Shown: positions 44,946 to 53,792, counted from the stretch's first letter. The stretch: DNA of 64,000 bases from CAWIMX01 sp963837345 (GCA_963837345.1 CAWIMX010000001.1:3906001-3970000), one strand, 5' to 3'. Translations and numbers: made by a program. Notes: generated by a model not told the origin, from the letters alone.

Positions 44946-46795
44946 CTCCCGTCGCGTCGTCCCCCGGCTGGCGTCCCTCGCTCGGCGCCTGGCTCGAGGA
45001 TCACCGAACGCACTTCCGCGTCTGGGCCACGGGCGTCGATCGCGTCGAGGTCGTCGTCGAGCCGCCCGGCACGCGGCCGTTCACGCTGCCGCTGGTGCGA
45101 GCCCAGGACGGCACGTTCGCGTGCACGACCGACCGGGCGCCGACAGGCTCCCGCTACCGGTACCGGCTGGACGGCGCACGGCTGCTGCCCGATCCAGCGT
45201 CGCGCTATCAACCCGACGGCGTGCATGGGCCGTCGGAAGTCGTCGACTCGGCGTTCGCCTGGACCGACAGCGCGTGGCCCGGATGCGCCCTCGACGATGC
45301 GGTGTTCTACGAGCTTCACGTGGGCACGTTCACACCCGCGGGCACATTCGCGGCGGCGGCCGAACGTCTGGAGGCGCTCGCCGATCTCGGCGTGACCGTT
45401 GTCGAGCTGATGCCGGTCGCCGACTTTCCCGGACGATGGAACTGGGGCTATGACGGCGTCTCGTTGTTTGCGCCCGCGCGCTGCTATGGACGGCCCGACG
45501 ACCTCCGCCGCTTCGTCGACACGGCGCACCGAATCGGTCTTGCCGTCGCCCTCGACGTCGTCTACAACCATCTGGGCCCCGACGGCGCCTGTCTCGGCGC
45601 CTTCAGTCCCCGGTACTTCACCGAGCGCCATCAGACGCCCTGGGGCGCGGCCCTGAACTTCGACGGGGAAGACAGCGGACACGTGCGGGACTTCTTTCTC
45701 GAGAACGCGCTGCACTGGATTCACGAGTACCACGTCGACGCGCTCCGGCTCGACGCGACCCACGCCATGCTGGACGAGAGCCCGCGGCCCCTGCCCGCCG
45801 CGATTGCAGGCCGGGTGCACGAAGCGCGCCGCGGCCGTGCGCTCGTCATCGCCGAAGATCACCGCAACCTGGCCTCGATGCTGCGCCCGGAGGCGTCGGG
45901 TGGCTGGGGCCTCGACGCGATCTGGGCGGACGACTTTCACCACGCCTGCCGCCGGTTTCTGGCGGGCGATGCCGACGGCTACTATCGTGACTTCAGCGGC
46001 CGTCTGGACGAGGTGGCGACGACCATCCGCCAGGGCTGGCTGTTCACCGGTCAGCACTCCGCCCACCTGAACCGGCCGCGGGGCACCAATCCCAGCGGCC
46101 TGCTGCCACGCCAATTCGTCGTCGCGCTGCAGAACCACGACCAGGTGGGAAACCGAGCGATGGGCGAACGTCTGCATCACCAGATCGATCCCGCCGCCTG
46201 GCGCGCCGCCACCCTGGTGCTGCTCACCGTTCCCGAGACGCCGCTTCTCTTCATGGGGCAGGAATGGGCGGCGTCCACGCCGTTCCTGTATTTCACCGAT
46301 CATGAGGCGCCGCTCGGGCGCCTCGTCACGGACGGGCGGCGGCGCGAGTTCGCGACCTTTCGTGAGTTCTCAGACCCCGAGGCGCGGGCGCGCATCCCCG
46401 ATCCGCAGGCGGCCAGCACCTTCGAGCGGAGCCGCCTCGAGTGGGACGAGCGACAGCGGGAGCCGCACGCGTCGGTCCTCCGGCTCACGACCGCCCTGCT
46501 CGCGTTGCGGCGCTCCGAGGCGGACCTGCGGCGGACGGGATCGTTCGACGCACGCACCCTGGACGACTCGACGCTGCTGGTGACGAGGGGACGTGTAGTC
46601 ATCGCGGCGAGACTGCGGGGAGCCGGCGTCGTGGATATCTCGGCCGTCGCCGGCGCGGGATCACTGATCCCGGTTCTCGGGTCGGAAGACGCGGCATTCG
46701 CCGTCGACGCTGCGCCCATCACGGCGCGCCAGGACGGTGGGCGGCATCTGCTCGAATTTGCGCGTCCCTCGGCCGCGATCTTCAGACGTGGTTGA
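44942..46795 (+). CDS. treZ: Maltooligosyltrehalose trehalohydrolase
   Basis: Releases free trehalose from the maltooligosyl trehalose made by TreY. The 617-residue GH13 protein has an N-terminal beta domain, then YELHVGTFTPAGTF, ALDVVYNHLGPDG, ALRLDATHAM with the nucleophile aspartate, ALVIAEDHRN with the catalytic glutamate and VALQNHDQVGNRA. LLFMGQEWAASTPFLYFTDH is also diagnostic for TreZ (given as the family block). The GTG start at 44942 overlaps the maltokinase stop. The 3-prime end overlaps the convergent membrane-protein gene by 14 bp. Confidence 0.94.
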   Translation: MTPVASSPGWRPSLGAWLEDHRTHFRVWATGVDRVEVVVEPPGTRPFTLPLVRAQDGTFACTTDRAPTGSRYRYRLDGARLLPDPASRYQPDGVHGPSEVVDSAFAWTDSAWPGCALDDAVFYELHVGTFTPAGTFAAAAERLEALADLGVTVVELMPVADFPGRWNWGYDGVSLFAPARCYGRPDDLRRFVDTAHRIGLAVALDVVYNHLGPDGACLGAFSPRYFTERHQTPWGAALNFDGEDSGHVRDFFLENALHWIHEYHVDALRLDATHAMLDESPRPLPAAIAGRVHEARRGRALVIAEDHRNLASMLRPEASGGWGLDAIWADDFHHACRRFLAGDADGYYRDFSGRLDEVATTIRQGWLFTGQHSAHLNRPRGTNPSGLLPRQFVVALQNHDQVGNRAMGERLHHQIDPAAWRAATLVLLTVPETPLLFMGQEWAASTPFLYFTDHEAPLGRLVTDGRRREFATFREFSDPEARARIPDPQAASTFERSRLEWDERQREPHASVLRLTTALLALRRSEADLRRTGSFDARTLDDSTLLVTRGRVVIAARLRGAGVVDISAVAGAGSLIPVLGSEDAAFAVDAAPITARQDGGRHLLEFARPSAAIFRRG

Positions 46796-47480
46796 CCTTG
46801 TCTTCAGGCAGCGACTGCTGCTCGATCTCGCGCTCGATGACGCGGCTCACCGCTTCCTTCGCGCCGAGGCCGATCGCGATGGACGCGGTCAGCACGATCC
46901 CGCCGAAGAGGATTCCGAACGCCAGCAGCAGGACGCTGCGGCCGATGCCCAGGTGGTCGAGGGCCATGGCGACGGTCACCAGCAGCACCAGCCATTTCAC
47001 GGCCAGGCTGATCAGGCGGGCGGATCGCATCTGCATGTTCACCGCGCCGATCAGCGTCGACCGCGCCATCAGGTGGGAGACGAGCCATCCCACCACGAGA
47101 ATCACGAGCGCGGCGAAGAGGTGCGGGATGTACTCGATCACGACGATGGCGAGCCGAGACGGCAGCGTCGCATTCAACGCGGTCAGGCTGAGCAGCAGGC
47201 CGAGGATGAGGATCGTCCACTGCAGGGCCCGGCCGAGGAGCAGCGACGGGCTCGCCGAAGCCGACCAGCCGGTCAATCCGCCAAAGCCGAACTGCTCGGC
47301 GCGGCGGTCGAACTCGATGCTCTTCAGGCCGCGGACCACCAGCACGCGGACGATGAAGGCGATGAGGACCGCCGCTGCGAACAGCACGAACGAGACGATG
47401 ACGCCCGGGAGGAACGCCGCGGTATGGTCGGCCATCTCGCGCATCGCCTGCCGCAGGATCCGTTCAACTTGTTCCCACAT
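46782..47480 (-). CDS. MscS-like transmembrane-helix repeat protein (mechanosensitive channel relative)
   Basis: A 232-residue protein with at least four hydrophobic helices at about residues 25-47, 82-100, 110-135 and 155-215. The last stretch, GILFGGIVLTASIAIGLGAKEAV, resembles the pore-lining TM3 and G-A-K/E-A-V turn of MscS-type proteins. The large cytoplasmic MscS beta domain is missing; the protein ends 25 residues later. It is like the small conserved-TM-helix proteins often annotated near channels. Its place beside TreS and a glycosyltransferase suggests osmotic adaptation, which is inference. Confidence 0.72.
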   Translation of the reverse strand: MWEQVERILRQAMREMADHTAAFLPGVIVSFVLFAAAVLIAFIVRVLVVRGLKSIEFDRRAEQFGFGGLTGWSASASPSLLLGRALQWTILILGLLLSLTALNATLPSRLAIVVIEYIPHLFAALVILVVGWLVSHLMARSTLIGAVNMQMRSARLISLAVKWLVLLVTVAMALDHLGIGRSVLLLAFGILFGGIVLTASIAIGLGAKEAVSRVIEREIEQQSLPEDKVNHV

Positions 47481-47489
47481 GGCTGCTCC

Positions 47490-48746
47490 TTATCGACGAA
47501 TCTTCTCCGGCCAGCGCCAGCGAGAGATCAAGTGGCGCTTCTGGGTCTCGAATGCGAGGGCGACCTGATCGAGGCGCGCCAGGGCGCCCTGCGGCGTCCC
47601 CCGCGACTGCACGACGAAGGAGGCCATCCAGCCGGCATACAGGGGCGTGAGCGAGCGAAGCAGGTGTTCACGCGGCATCACGTGAAAGCAGTAGCCGAAC
47701 GCGAAATCGTAAATGACGCCGGCCCACAACTCGTCGTCGAACCGGAACGCATCGAGCGGCGTGGTGGCCAGCTTTCGCAGCTCGACGAGGGTCCGTGGAG
47801 GCAGCACCCAGGTCCAAATCTCGCGCAGCTCCTGGTAGCCCAGACGGAAGGAGTCGACGAGGCGCTCGACGTTGATCGACGGCGGCTCCGACTCGCCCGC
47901 GGGCGCCGCGCCGCAAATGCTCGCGGCCGCGGCGCCCCGCACGCGCTGCCAGGCGTCGACGTGGTCGTCAAGATCGGCGAACAGGCCGCCCACGACCTGC
48001 GCGAGCGTCGTGCTGAGATCGGGCGGGGCCTCGGGCGGCATGGCGACGCGCACGCCAAGCGGCGCTTCGCACACGCGGAATCCGCCGCAGACCGCCGACG
48101 ACGCCAGCCACAGGTCCACGCCGGACGCGGCGCCGTCGCGCTCCCACCAGTCTTCGTCGAGCAGGTGCTCGACGAGCCGGTCGGAGCACCCGAACTCGCC
48201 CGCCGCCGGCTGGCGGAGCGCGACGCCGTAGAGCGCGCGAAACACCGGCGCGACGATCGCGTTGGTGATCGGGCCGTCGAACGGATGGCGCGTGTAGTGG
48301 GGCGCGACGTAGTCCACGCCGTCGCCGAGTACGGGGCCCACCAGGCGATCCACGCGATCCGGCGCCAGGGCCTTCAGGCTGCCATCCACGAACGCGCACG
48401 CCTGGGCATGCCGCTCGCGCGAGGCTTCGAGCAGCGCCCGAAGGGCGCCGGCCCGGCCGGGCTGGCCGTGATACGGCATCGCCGCGATCGGCATGTGGCG
48501 CGGGCATGGCACTTCGACCACCCGGTCGCCGCCGGCCCGCGTCGCGGCTTCCACGGTGCCGTCGGTCGATCCCGAATCGGCGAGCAGGATCGCGGCGGCG
48601 GCGCCGTCGGCCCGCGCGTCCAGTCCCCGCAGCAGCGCATGCACGACGCCGCCGATCGTCCCGGCCTGGTTGAACGTGCTCAGGCCGACCACGACCCGCG
48701 GGGCGTCAGCGGGGGCTTCCCTGGAGTTCGAACCAGTAGAATCCAT
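47490..48746 (-). CDS. GT-A fold glycosyltransferase
   Basis: A 418-residue enzyme. The N-terminal domain has the GT2-type fold: VVVGLSTFNQAGTIGGVV, LLADSGSTDGT for the nucleotide-binding DSGSxDGT, and G-Q-P-G-R-A-G-A-L. An aspartate motif appears in ACAFVDGSLKAL in the place of DxD/DSD. The pattern PHYTRHPFDGPITNAI and GEFGCSDRLVEHLL recalls glucosyl-3-phosphoglycerate and mannosylglycerate synthases, compatible-solute enzymes, but specificity is not shown by sequence. The C-terminal 150 residues are helical. Its first 41 bp overlap the 3-prime end of treS on the same strand, hence coupled expression. Confidence 0.75.
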   Translation of the reverse strand: MDSTGSNSREAPADAPRVVVGLSTFNQAGTIGGVVHALLRGLDARADGAAAAILLADSGSTDGTVEAATRAGGDRVVEVPCPRHMPIAAMPYHGQPGRAGALRALLEASRERHAQACAFVDGSLKALAPDRVDRLVGPVLGDGVDYVAPHYTRHPFDGPITNAIVAPVFRALYGVALRQPAAGEFGCSDRLVEHLLDEDWWERDGAASGVDLWLASSAVCGGFRVCEAPLGVRVAMPPEAPPDLSTTLAQVVGGLFADLDDHVDAWQRVRGAAAASICGAAPAGESEPPSINVERLVDSFRLGYQELREIWTWVLPPRTLVELRKLATTPLDAFRFDDELWAGVIYDFAFGYCFHVMPREHLLRSLTPLYAGWMASFVVQSRGTPQGALARLDQVALAFETQKRHLISRWRWPEKIRR

Positions 48747-50388
48747 GCGGCCCGAGCGTCAAAAAGTACGGCAACTCCCCGATCGAGGGAAACTCCGTGT
48801 AACCGAGCATCTCGACCGGCGTCATGCCGGCCAGGTCCCGCAGGTCGAGTTCGACAGGCTGCGCCGTTCGCGACAGATTGGCGACGCACAGGATCACGTC
48901 GCGCTGGTAGCGCCGCAGGTAGACCAGGACACGCGGATTCGACGACGTCAGAAACTCCATCGTTCCGCGTCCGAAGACGCGAAACTGCTTCCGCAGCCGA
49001 ATCAGATTCTTCATCCAGTGCAGGAGCGACGAGCTGTCGCCCTCCTGCGCCTCGACGTTCACCGCCTGATAGCCGAACACGGGATCGGTGATCGGCGGGC
49101 TGTAGAGCTTCACGGGATCGGTGCGCGAAAAGCCGGCGTTCTTGTCGCCCGTCCACTGCATCGGCGTGCGAACGCCGTTGCGGTCGCCCAGGTGCACGTT
49201 GTCGCCCATCCCGATCTCGTCGCCGTAGTAGACGATCGGCGTGCCCGGAAACGAGAACAGCAGTGCGTTCAACAGCTCGATCCGCCGCCGGCTGTTGCCC
49301 ATGAGCGGGGCGAGCCGTCGACGAATGCCGAGGTTGATCCGGGCCTGCGGATCGGCGCTGTACGCCAGGTACATGTAGTCGCGCTCGTCGTCGGTGACCA
49401 TCTCGAGCGTGAGCTCGTCGTGGTTGCGGAGAAACAGCGCCCACTGGCACGTCTCGGGAATCGCGGGCGTCCGCTCCATGATCTCGACGATGGGCCGGGC
49501 ATCCTCCAGGTGCAGGGCCATGAAGATGCGCGGCATCAGCGGGAAGTGATACGCCATGTGGCATTCGTCGCCCTCGCCGAAGTACGGGCGCACGTCGGTC
49601 GGCCACTGATTAGCCTCGGCCAGCAGCATCCGGGTGCCCTCGCGCGCATTCACGCTCGCGCGGACGGTCTTGATGATGGCGTGCGTCTCGGCCAGATTCT
49701 CGCAGTTCGTGCCTTCCCGCTCGACCAGATACGGCACGGCGTCGAGCCTGAACCCGTCGACGCCCATGTCAATCCAGTAATCCAGCACCTGGAGCATCTC
49801 GTCGAGCACCACCGGGTTGTCGTAGTTCAGATCGGGCTGATGGTGGAAGAACCGGTGCCAGAAGTACGCCTGGGCGGCGGGATCCCACGACCAGTTGGAC
49901 GACTCGGCGTCGAGAAAGATGATCCGCACGTCCTGGTATTTCCGGTCGCTGTCGTGCCAGACGTAGTAGTTGCGCTCGGGCGACCCTGGGGGCGAGGTGC
50001 GCGCCCGTTGGAACCACGGGTGCTGATCCGAGGTGTGGTTCATGACGAGTTCCACGAGCACGCGCAGTTTTCGCGCCTTCGCGGCCGCCACGAACCGCTG
50101 AAAGTCGTCCAGCGAGCCGTAGCTCGGATTGATGGTCCGGTAGTCCGAGATGTCGTAGCCGTCGTCGCGCAGAGGCGAGGGAAAGAAGGGCAGGAGCCAG
50201 AGGCACGTGACGCCGAGGTCCTGGATGTAGTCGAGCTTCTCGCAGAGCCCGGCGAAATCGCCAATGCCGTCGCCGTTCGAGTCGTAGAACGACTTGACCG
50301 GCACTTCGTAGATGATGGCGTCCTTGTACCAGAGCGGATCCTGAGCGGCGCTTCCCGGCCTGGAGCGTCTGGCGGTCGCCTCCGGCAT
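48706..50388 (-). CDS. treS: Trehalose synthase (maltose alpha-D-glucosyltransferase)
   Basis: Interconverts maltose and trehalose. The 560-residue GH13_16 protein begins its domain with DPLWYKDAIIYEVPVKSFYD; further landmarks are NGDGIGDF, VMNHTSDQHPWFQ, DGFRLDAVPYL with the nucleophile aspartate, LLAEANQWP with the catalytic glutamate and FLRNHDELTLEM. Length fits TreS without the fused maltokinase domain, which is encoded separately at 43539-44945. ATG 50388 overlaps the preceding DUF481 stop by one base (TGATG). It supplies maltose to maltokinase and GlgE, or trehalose in reverse. Confidence 0.95.
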   Translation of the reverse strand: MPEATARRSRPGSAAQDPLWYKDAIIYEVPVKSFYDSNGDGIGDFAGLCEKLDYIQDLGVTCLWLLPFFPSPLRDDGYDISDYRTINPSYGSLDDFQRFVAAAKARKLRVLVELVMNHTSDQHPWFQRARTSPPGSPERNYYVWHDSDRKYQDVRIIFLDAESSNWSWDPAAQAYFWHRFFHHQPDLNYDNPVVLDEMLQVLDYWIDMGVDGFRLDAVPYLVEREGTNCENLAETHAIIKTVRASVNAREGTRMLLAEANQWPTDVRPYFGEGDECHMAYHFPLMPRIFMALHLEDARPIVEIMERTPAIPETCQWALFLRNHDELTLEMVTDDERDYMYLAYSADPQARINLGIRRRLAPLMGNSRRRIELLNALLFSFPGTPIVYYGDEIGMGDNVHLGDRNGVRTPMQWTGDKNAGFSRTDPVKLYSPPITDPVFGYQAVNVEAQEGDSSSLLHWMKNLIRLRKQFRVFGRGTMEFLTSSNPRVLVYLRRYQRDVILCVANLSRTAQPVELDLRDLAGMTPVEMLGYTEFPSIGELPYFLTLGPHGFYWFELQGSPR

Positions 50389-51101
50389 CAGAACGTCACC
50401 ACGAGCGCCGCCGAGGTGAGCGTGTCGGTCCGGCGGAACCCCGGCTCGGGCTGACGCTTGAAATCGACCTGCTGCGACAGCTTCAGCGAAAGGCCTTCGG
50501 CGAGCGCCGCTGTCAGGCTCGCGCGCTGGGCGCTCCGCCAGTCGTGCGCGGTGCCCAGGTTCCACGTGACGTTCAGCTCGTCGGCCAGTTCGCTGTGATC
50601 CGAGAGCTGCCAGCGGTAGCGCGCCCCCGTACTGCCCGTGGCGAAGCGGCTCGTCGCCGTGGCCACGTGCTGCTCGCGAATGAAGCCGACGGCCGCCTGG
50701 ACCTGGAGCGCGTGCGCGTCGGTCGTGGGCAGCACGGCGTAGCTCACGCCACCCTCGGTCGCCACACGCGACGCGATTCCAGAAAAGCGGTTCCGCAGGA
50801 ACGCCGTCTGGCCGAACGCCTGAAAGCCATCGGTAATGGTGTGCGCGAGGCGCGCCAGACCGGTGACCGATTCCGCGCGGACTTCGTTCTCGCTCGAGCT
50901 GTGTACGCCGCTGGCACGGAACAGTGCGTCCCAGCCGTCGGGCCGATACTCGAACTCGCCGCCCACGCCGACGGTCTGAGTATCGCTGTTGCCGGTGGCA
51001 GAGACGAGCGAGAGCTCCGCCTTGCCCGTGGCGACGGGCGGGGTGGTGTCGATCTGCGCCGCACAGGGGCGGGAGAATGCGAGGAAGGACCACAGGTACA
51101 A
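50388..51101 (-). CDS. DUF481 outer membrane beta-barrel protein (salt-induced YdiY-like)
   Basis: A 237-residue exported protein. A short hydrophobic leader (WSFLAFSRPCAA) is followed by GKAELSLVSATGNSDTQTV, the DUF481 hallmark. Alternating aromatic/polar beta strands then run to a C-terminal ALVVTF with terminal phenylalanine, as in outer-membrane barrels. YdiY-type relatives are described as salt-induced in some bacteria. Stop and treS start overlap (TGATG), so an envelope protein is coupled to trehalose synthase, in keeping with osmotic response. It is divergent from the secreted protein gene at 51123, with 21 bp between starts. Confidence 0.85.
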   Translation of the reverse strand: MYLWSFLAFSRPCAAQIDTTPPVATGKAELSLVSATGNSDTQTVGVGGEFEYRPDGWDALFRASGVHSSSENEVRAESVTGLARLAHTITDGFQAFGQTAFLRNRFSGIASRVATEGGVSYAVLPTTDAHALQVQAAVGFIREQHVATATSRFATGSTGARYRWQLSDHSELADELNVTWNLGTAHDWRSAQRASLTAALAEGLSLKLSQQVDFKRQPEPGFRRTDTLTSAALVVTF

Positions 51102-51122
51102 TGGTTGCGACGAACGCGAGCG

Positions 51123-52238
51123 ATGGACCTGATGGGTGCACGACCTCTACTCTACCGATCGATCGCGCGGTTTGTCACGCGCGGTTCGCCACTGCTCCGC
51201 GCGGCCGCCGTCGCCGTGGTGCTGACCGGGCTCGCCGGCCGAACCGGCGCGGACGCCCAGTCCGCGGGAACCGGGGCGGAGCCGGCGGCGCTCCTGACCC
51301 GACTCGGTTTCAGCCGCAACGATATCGCGACACTCGACGGCGGGGCCGTCATCAGCCGCGGACTCGAGCCGACCTCGTCGGGTGAAATCGCGGTGGCCGG
51401 CGCGGTCAGAGTCAATGTGCCCCGCCGCTACTTCGTCGAACAGCTCAAGGATATCGTCGCCTTCAAACAGGACGACGCGGTGCTCGAAATCGGGGTATTC
51501 GGCGACCCGCCTTCCCTCGACGCGCTCGAGCCGCTGACGCTGTCGCCCGACGACCTCCACGCGCTCGAGCGCTGCCGCACCAACGACTGCGCCTTGAAGC
51601 TGCCGGCCCAGGCCATCGAGACGTTCGGACGCGGCATCGACTGGCGGGCGCACGACGCGTCGAACCAGGCCACCATAGCCTTCAAACGAATGTTGCTGGC
51701 CCGCACGCGCGCCTTTCTCGCGGGGGGCCCGGAAGCGCTCGAGCCCTACGCCGACGGCCACTCGCAGCCGTTCCTCGATCAGGTGCACGGGCTCGTGGAG
51801 GCGTCGGCCGATCTGTTCCAGCAGGTGCCGGCTTTCAGGCGCTCGCTTGTCGGCGTCGAGGTCGGCGACCGCCCCGGGGTCGACACGATCACCTACTGGT
51901 CCAAGGAGAAGGCCGCCTTCAAGCCGATCATTTCGCTCACGCACATGAGCTTCTACACCACGCGCACCGCGGGCCGGACGATCACGTTCGGATCGTCGAT
52001 GAACTTCTACTCCAGCCACTACCTCGACGCGTCCATCGGCGCCACGGTGGCCGTCGAGGCGGCCGACCATCCGGATTCGGCCGTCTACGTGATCTACGTC
52101 AACCGCTCGCGCGTGGACGCCCTCCACGGCCTGTTCAGCGGGCTCCGGCGCTGGGGAGTTCAACGGGAAGCGCGCGGCGGCCTCCACGACCGCCTCGACG
52201 AGACCCGCAACCGCCTCGAGGCCTCGTTCGGAGGCTAG
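51123..52238 (+). CDS. Secreted protein of unknown function, paralogue of the gene at 10987-12045
   Basis: A 371-residue protein with a signal peptide (basic start, hydrophobic core about residues 25-37, Ala-x-Ala-type site near GADAQS). No named domain was recognised. It shares with the 10987-12045 product the block C-R-T-N-D-C-A-L-K-L, the segment TYWSKEKAAF, SSHYLDASIG and the end YVNRSRVDALHGLFSGLRR with an Arg-rich C-terminal helix. Starts at 51123 or 51132 are possible. It is divergent from the DUF481-treS pair and its stop overlaps that of the convergent MBL-fold gene by 3 bp. Confidence 0.75.
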   Translation: MDLMGARPLLYRSIARFVTRGSPLLRAAAVAVVLTGLAGRTGADAQSAGTGAEPAALLTRLGFSRNDIATLDGGAVISRGLEPTSSGEIAVAGAVRVNVPRRYFVEQLKDIVAFKQDDAVLEIGVFGDPPSLDALEPLTLSPDDLHALERCRTNDCALKLPAQAIETFGRGIDWRAHDASNQATIAFKRMLLARTRAFLAGGPEALEPYADGHSQPFLDQVHGLVEASADLFQQVPAFRRSLVGVEVGDRPGVDTITYWSKEKAAFKPIISLTHMSFYTTRTAGRTITFGSSMNFYSSHYLDASIGATVAVEAADHPDSAVYVIYVNRSRVDALHGLFSGLRRWGVQREARGGLHDRLDETRNRLEASFGG

Positions 52239-53269
52239 GCGCGGTCCGCGGGCCCGAGCACGCGCGTTTCGCCGTGCGCCAGCGTCCATGCGGCGTCGAG
52301 CGGAAGCCCGGCTTCCTGCCACCGGCGTGCGAACCGCTGTGGCGGCTCGTCGACCGGCTCGTCGGTCAGCCGGAAGGTGCCCCAGTGCAGGGCGACGCAC
52401 GGCGGCCTCGTCTCGCCGGCGAGCGCCACGTACGCCTCGACCGCGTCTTCCGGATTCATGTGGACGCTCTGCATGAACCATCGTGGCTCATAGGCGCCGA
52501 TGGGCAGCAGGATCAGATCGAAGGGTCCGAGCCGCGCCGCGATCGAACCGAACGAAGGGTGAAGTCCCGTATCGCCGGCGAAATAGACGCGCACCCCGTC
52601 GGCCTCTATCGTCCAGCCGCACCACAGTGTCCGATCGGCGTCTCGAAATCCGCGCGAACTGAAGTGCCGGGCCGGCGTGCACGCGGCCGAGAAGCGTGTG
52701 TCGCCGATCGGCTGCCACCAGTCGGCCTCGACACGGGACGTCACCCCGAACTTCGCCAGCAGCCTGCCGACGCCCACCGGGCAGAGCCACACCGCGGCCG
52801 GGTTGTGACGGGCCAGGCGACGGACGGTCCGCCTGTCGAGATGATCGTAGTGATTGTGCGACAGGAGCACGACGTCGACGGGCGGCAACGCGTCGAACGC
52901 CAGTCCCGGCGCCATCAGCCTCCGCGGTCCGATGCCGGGAAGCGGGGACGCGCGATCGCTCCAGACCGGATCAGTCAGCACGTTGAGGGGACCGAGCTGA
53001 AGGAGAACGGTCGAGTGGCCCACCCATGTCACGGATCGGTATCCCGCCGCGGCGCGAGGCGTGACGATGGAAGGACGGCTGCTCGGCAGGGAGTTCAGCG
53101 GAGGGCTGGGCACGATCCGCTGGCGGCGCCGATCGACGAGCCGCCACCGGAGGAACGGGCCCAGGCGTCGGGGCATCGCGCCCGGCCAGGGGTTCTGGAA
53201 CCCCCCATCGGGCCGATGATGCGGAGGCCGGGCGCTTTCGTCCCCGGACGGTGAGTCGGCCATCCGCAC
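52235..53269 (-). CDS. MBL-fold metal-dependent hydrolase (NAPE-PLD/UlaG-like)
   Basis: A 344-residue metallo-beta-lactamase-fold enzyme. It has VTWVGHSTVLLQL and VLTDPVWSDRASP, then the metal-binding L-L-S-H-N-H-Y-D-H-L-D (HxHxDH), HFSSRG, VYFAGDTGLHPSF and a final CVALHWGTFRLTDEP. This pattern is that of the N-acyl-phosphatidylethanolamine phospholipase D branch, which in bacteria includes many uncharacterised lipid or phosphodiester hydrolases. No signal peptide. A start at 53263 is an alternative. A phospholipid substrate is only a family-based suggestion. Confidence 0.85.
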   Translation of the reverse strand: MRMADSPSGDESARPPHHRPDGGFQNPWPGAMPRRLGPFLRWRLVDRRRQRIVPSPPLNSLPSSRPSIVTPRAAAGYRSVTWVGHSTVLLQLGPLNVLTDPVWSDRASPLPGIGPRRLMAPGLAFDALPPVDVVLLSHNHYDHLDRRTVRRLARHNPAAVWLCPVGVGRLLAKFGVTSRVEADWWQPIGDTRFSAACTPARHFSSRGFRDADRTLWCGWTIEADGVRVYFAGDTGLHPSFGSIAARLGPFDLILLPIGAYEPRWFMQSVHMNPEDAVEAYVALAGETRPPCVALHWGTFRLTDEPVDEPPQRFARRWQEAGLPLDAAWTLAHGETRVLGPADRA

Positions 53270-53290
53270 ATGTTACCGGGGTCGCCGTAC

Positions 53291-53724
53291 TCAGGCCCGG
53301 CGCGTGCGCCGCCAGAGCAGCACGCCGGAAACCACGGTGCCCGTGATGGCGAGAATCACGAACGCCATCACGGCCAGGCGAAATTGATCCGAGCGAAGTA
53401 CGTGCAGCACCCCGTCGCCGTACCGGCGCGCGAAGAATCCTGCCACGCCGAAACGCGCCAGACGCGCACTGCCGAAGACGAGGAAGAACTGCGCCGGGCT
53501 CACCTCGAGCGCGCCGCAGGTCAGCACGCGCCGACCACCGATCCCGCCGTCGTCATGAGCGCGTACAGCCAGAAGAGGTTGCCCCGGCGAGCCGATAGAA
53601 AGACGACCAGCATGTCGTTGCCAAACGGGAGGAAGAACAGCAGCGATGAGTCGAGCGCTCCCAGCAGAAACGCCCCCCACCAGGAAAGAAAGATCCTGAA
53701 GGTCGAAAGGAAGAGGTCCTGCAC
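53291..53724 (-). pseudogene. VTT/DedA-type (YqaA-like) membrane protein with internal deletion and frame change
   Basis: The 5-prime part (from a GTG at 53724 or further upstream) encodes STFRIFLSWWGAFLLGALDSS and NDMLVVFLSARRGNLFWLY, then MTTAGSVVGAC, and stops at 53521. The 3-prime part in another frame continues VLTCGALEVSPAQFFLVFGSAR and a final TM helix to 53291. In intact VTT proteins about 50-60 residues (the Y-x-x-G-R segment and the P-P-F-P-loop before the GA motif) separate these halves. Both halves join directly here, so about 150-180 bp are missing. The protein would be non-functional as a transporter. Confidence 0.65.
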
Positions 53725-53792
53725 AGGGACCCTAGTCCTGCAAAAAACCTGCGCGGCCGCCGACGCGTCCCCGCTCGGCGCCGAACGCGATG

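Noticed and set aside
48706..48746. A frameshift at the treS/glycosyltransferase overlap
   Set aside because: Both proteins are complete with family-typical ends, so the 41-bp overlap is taken as genuine coupling.
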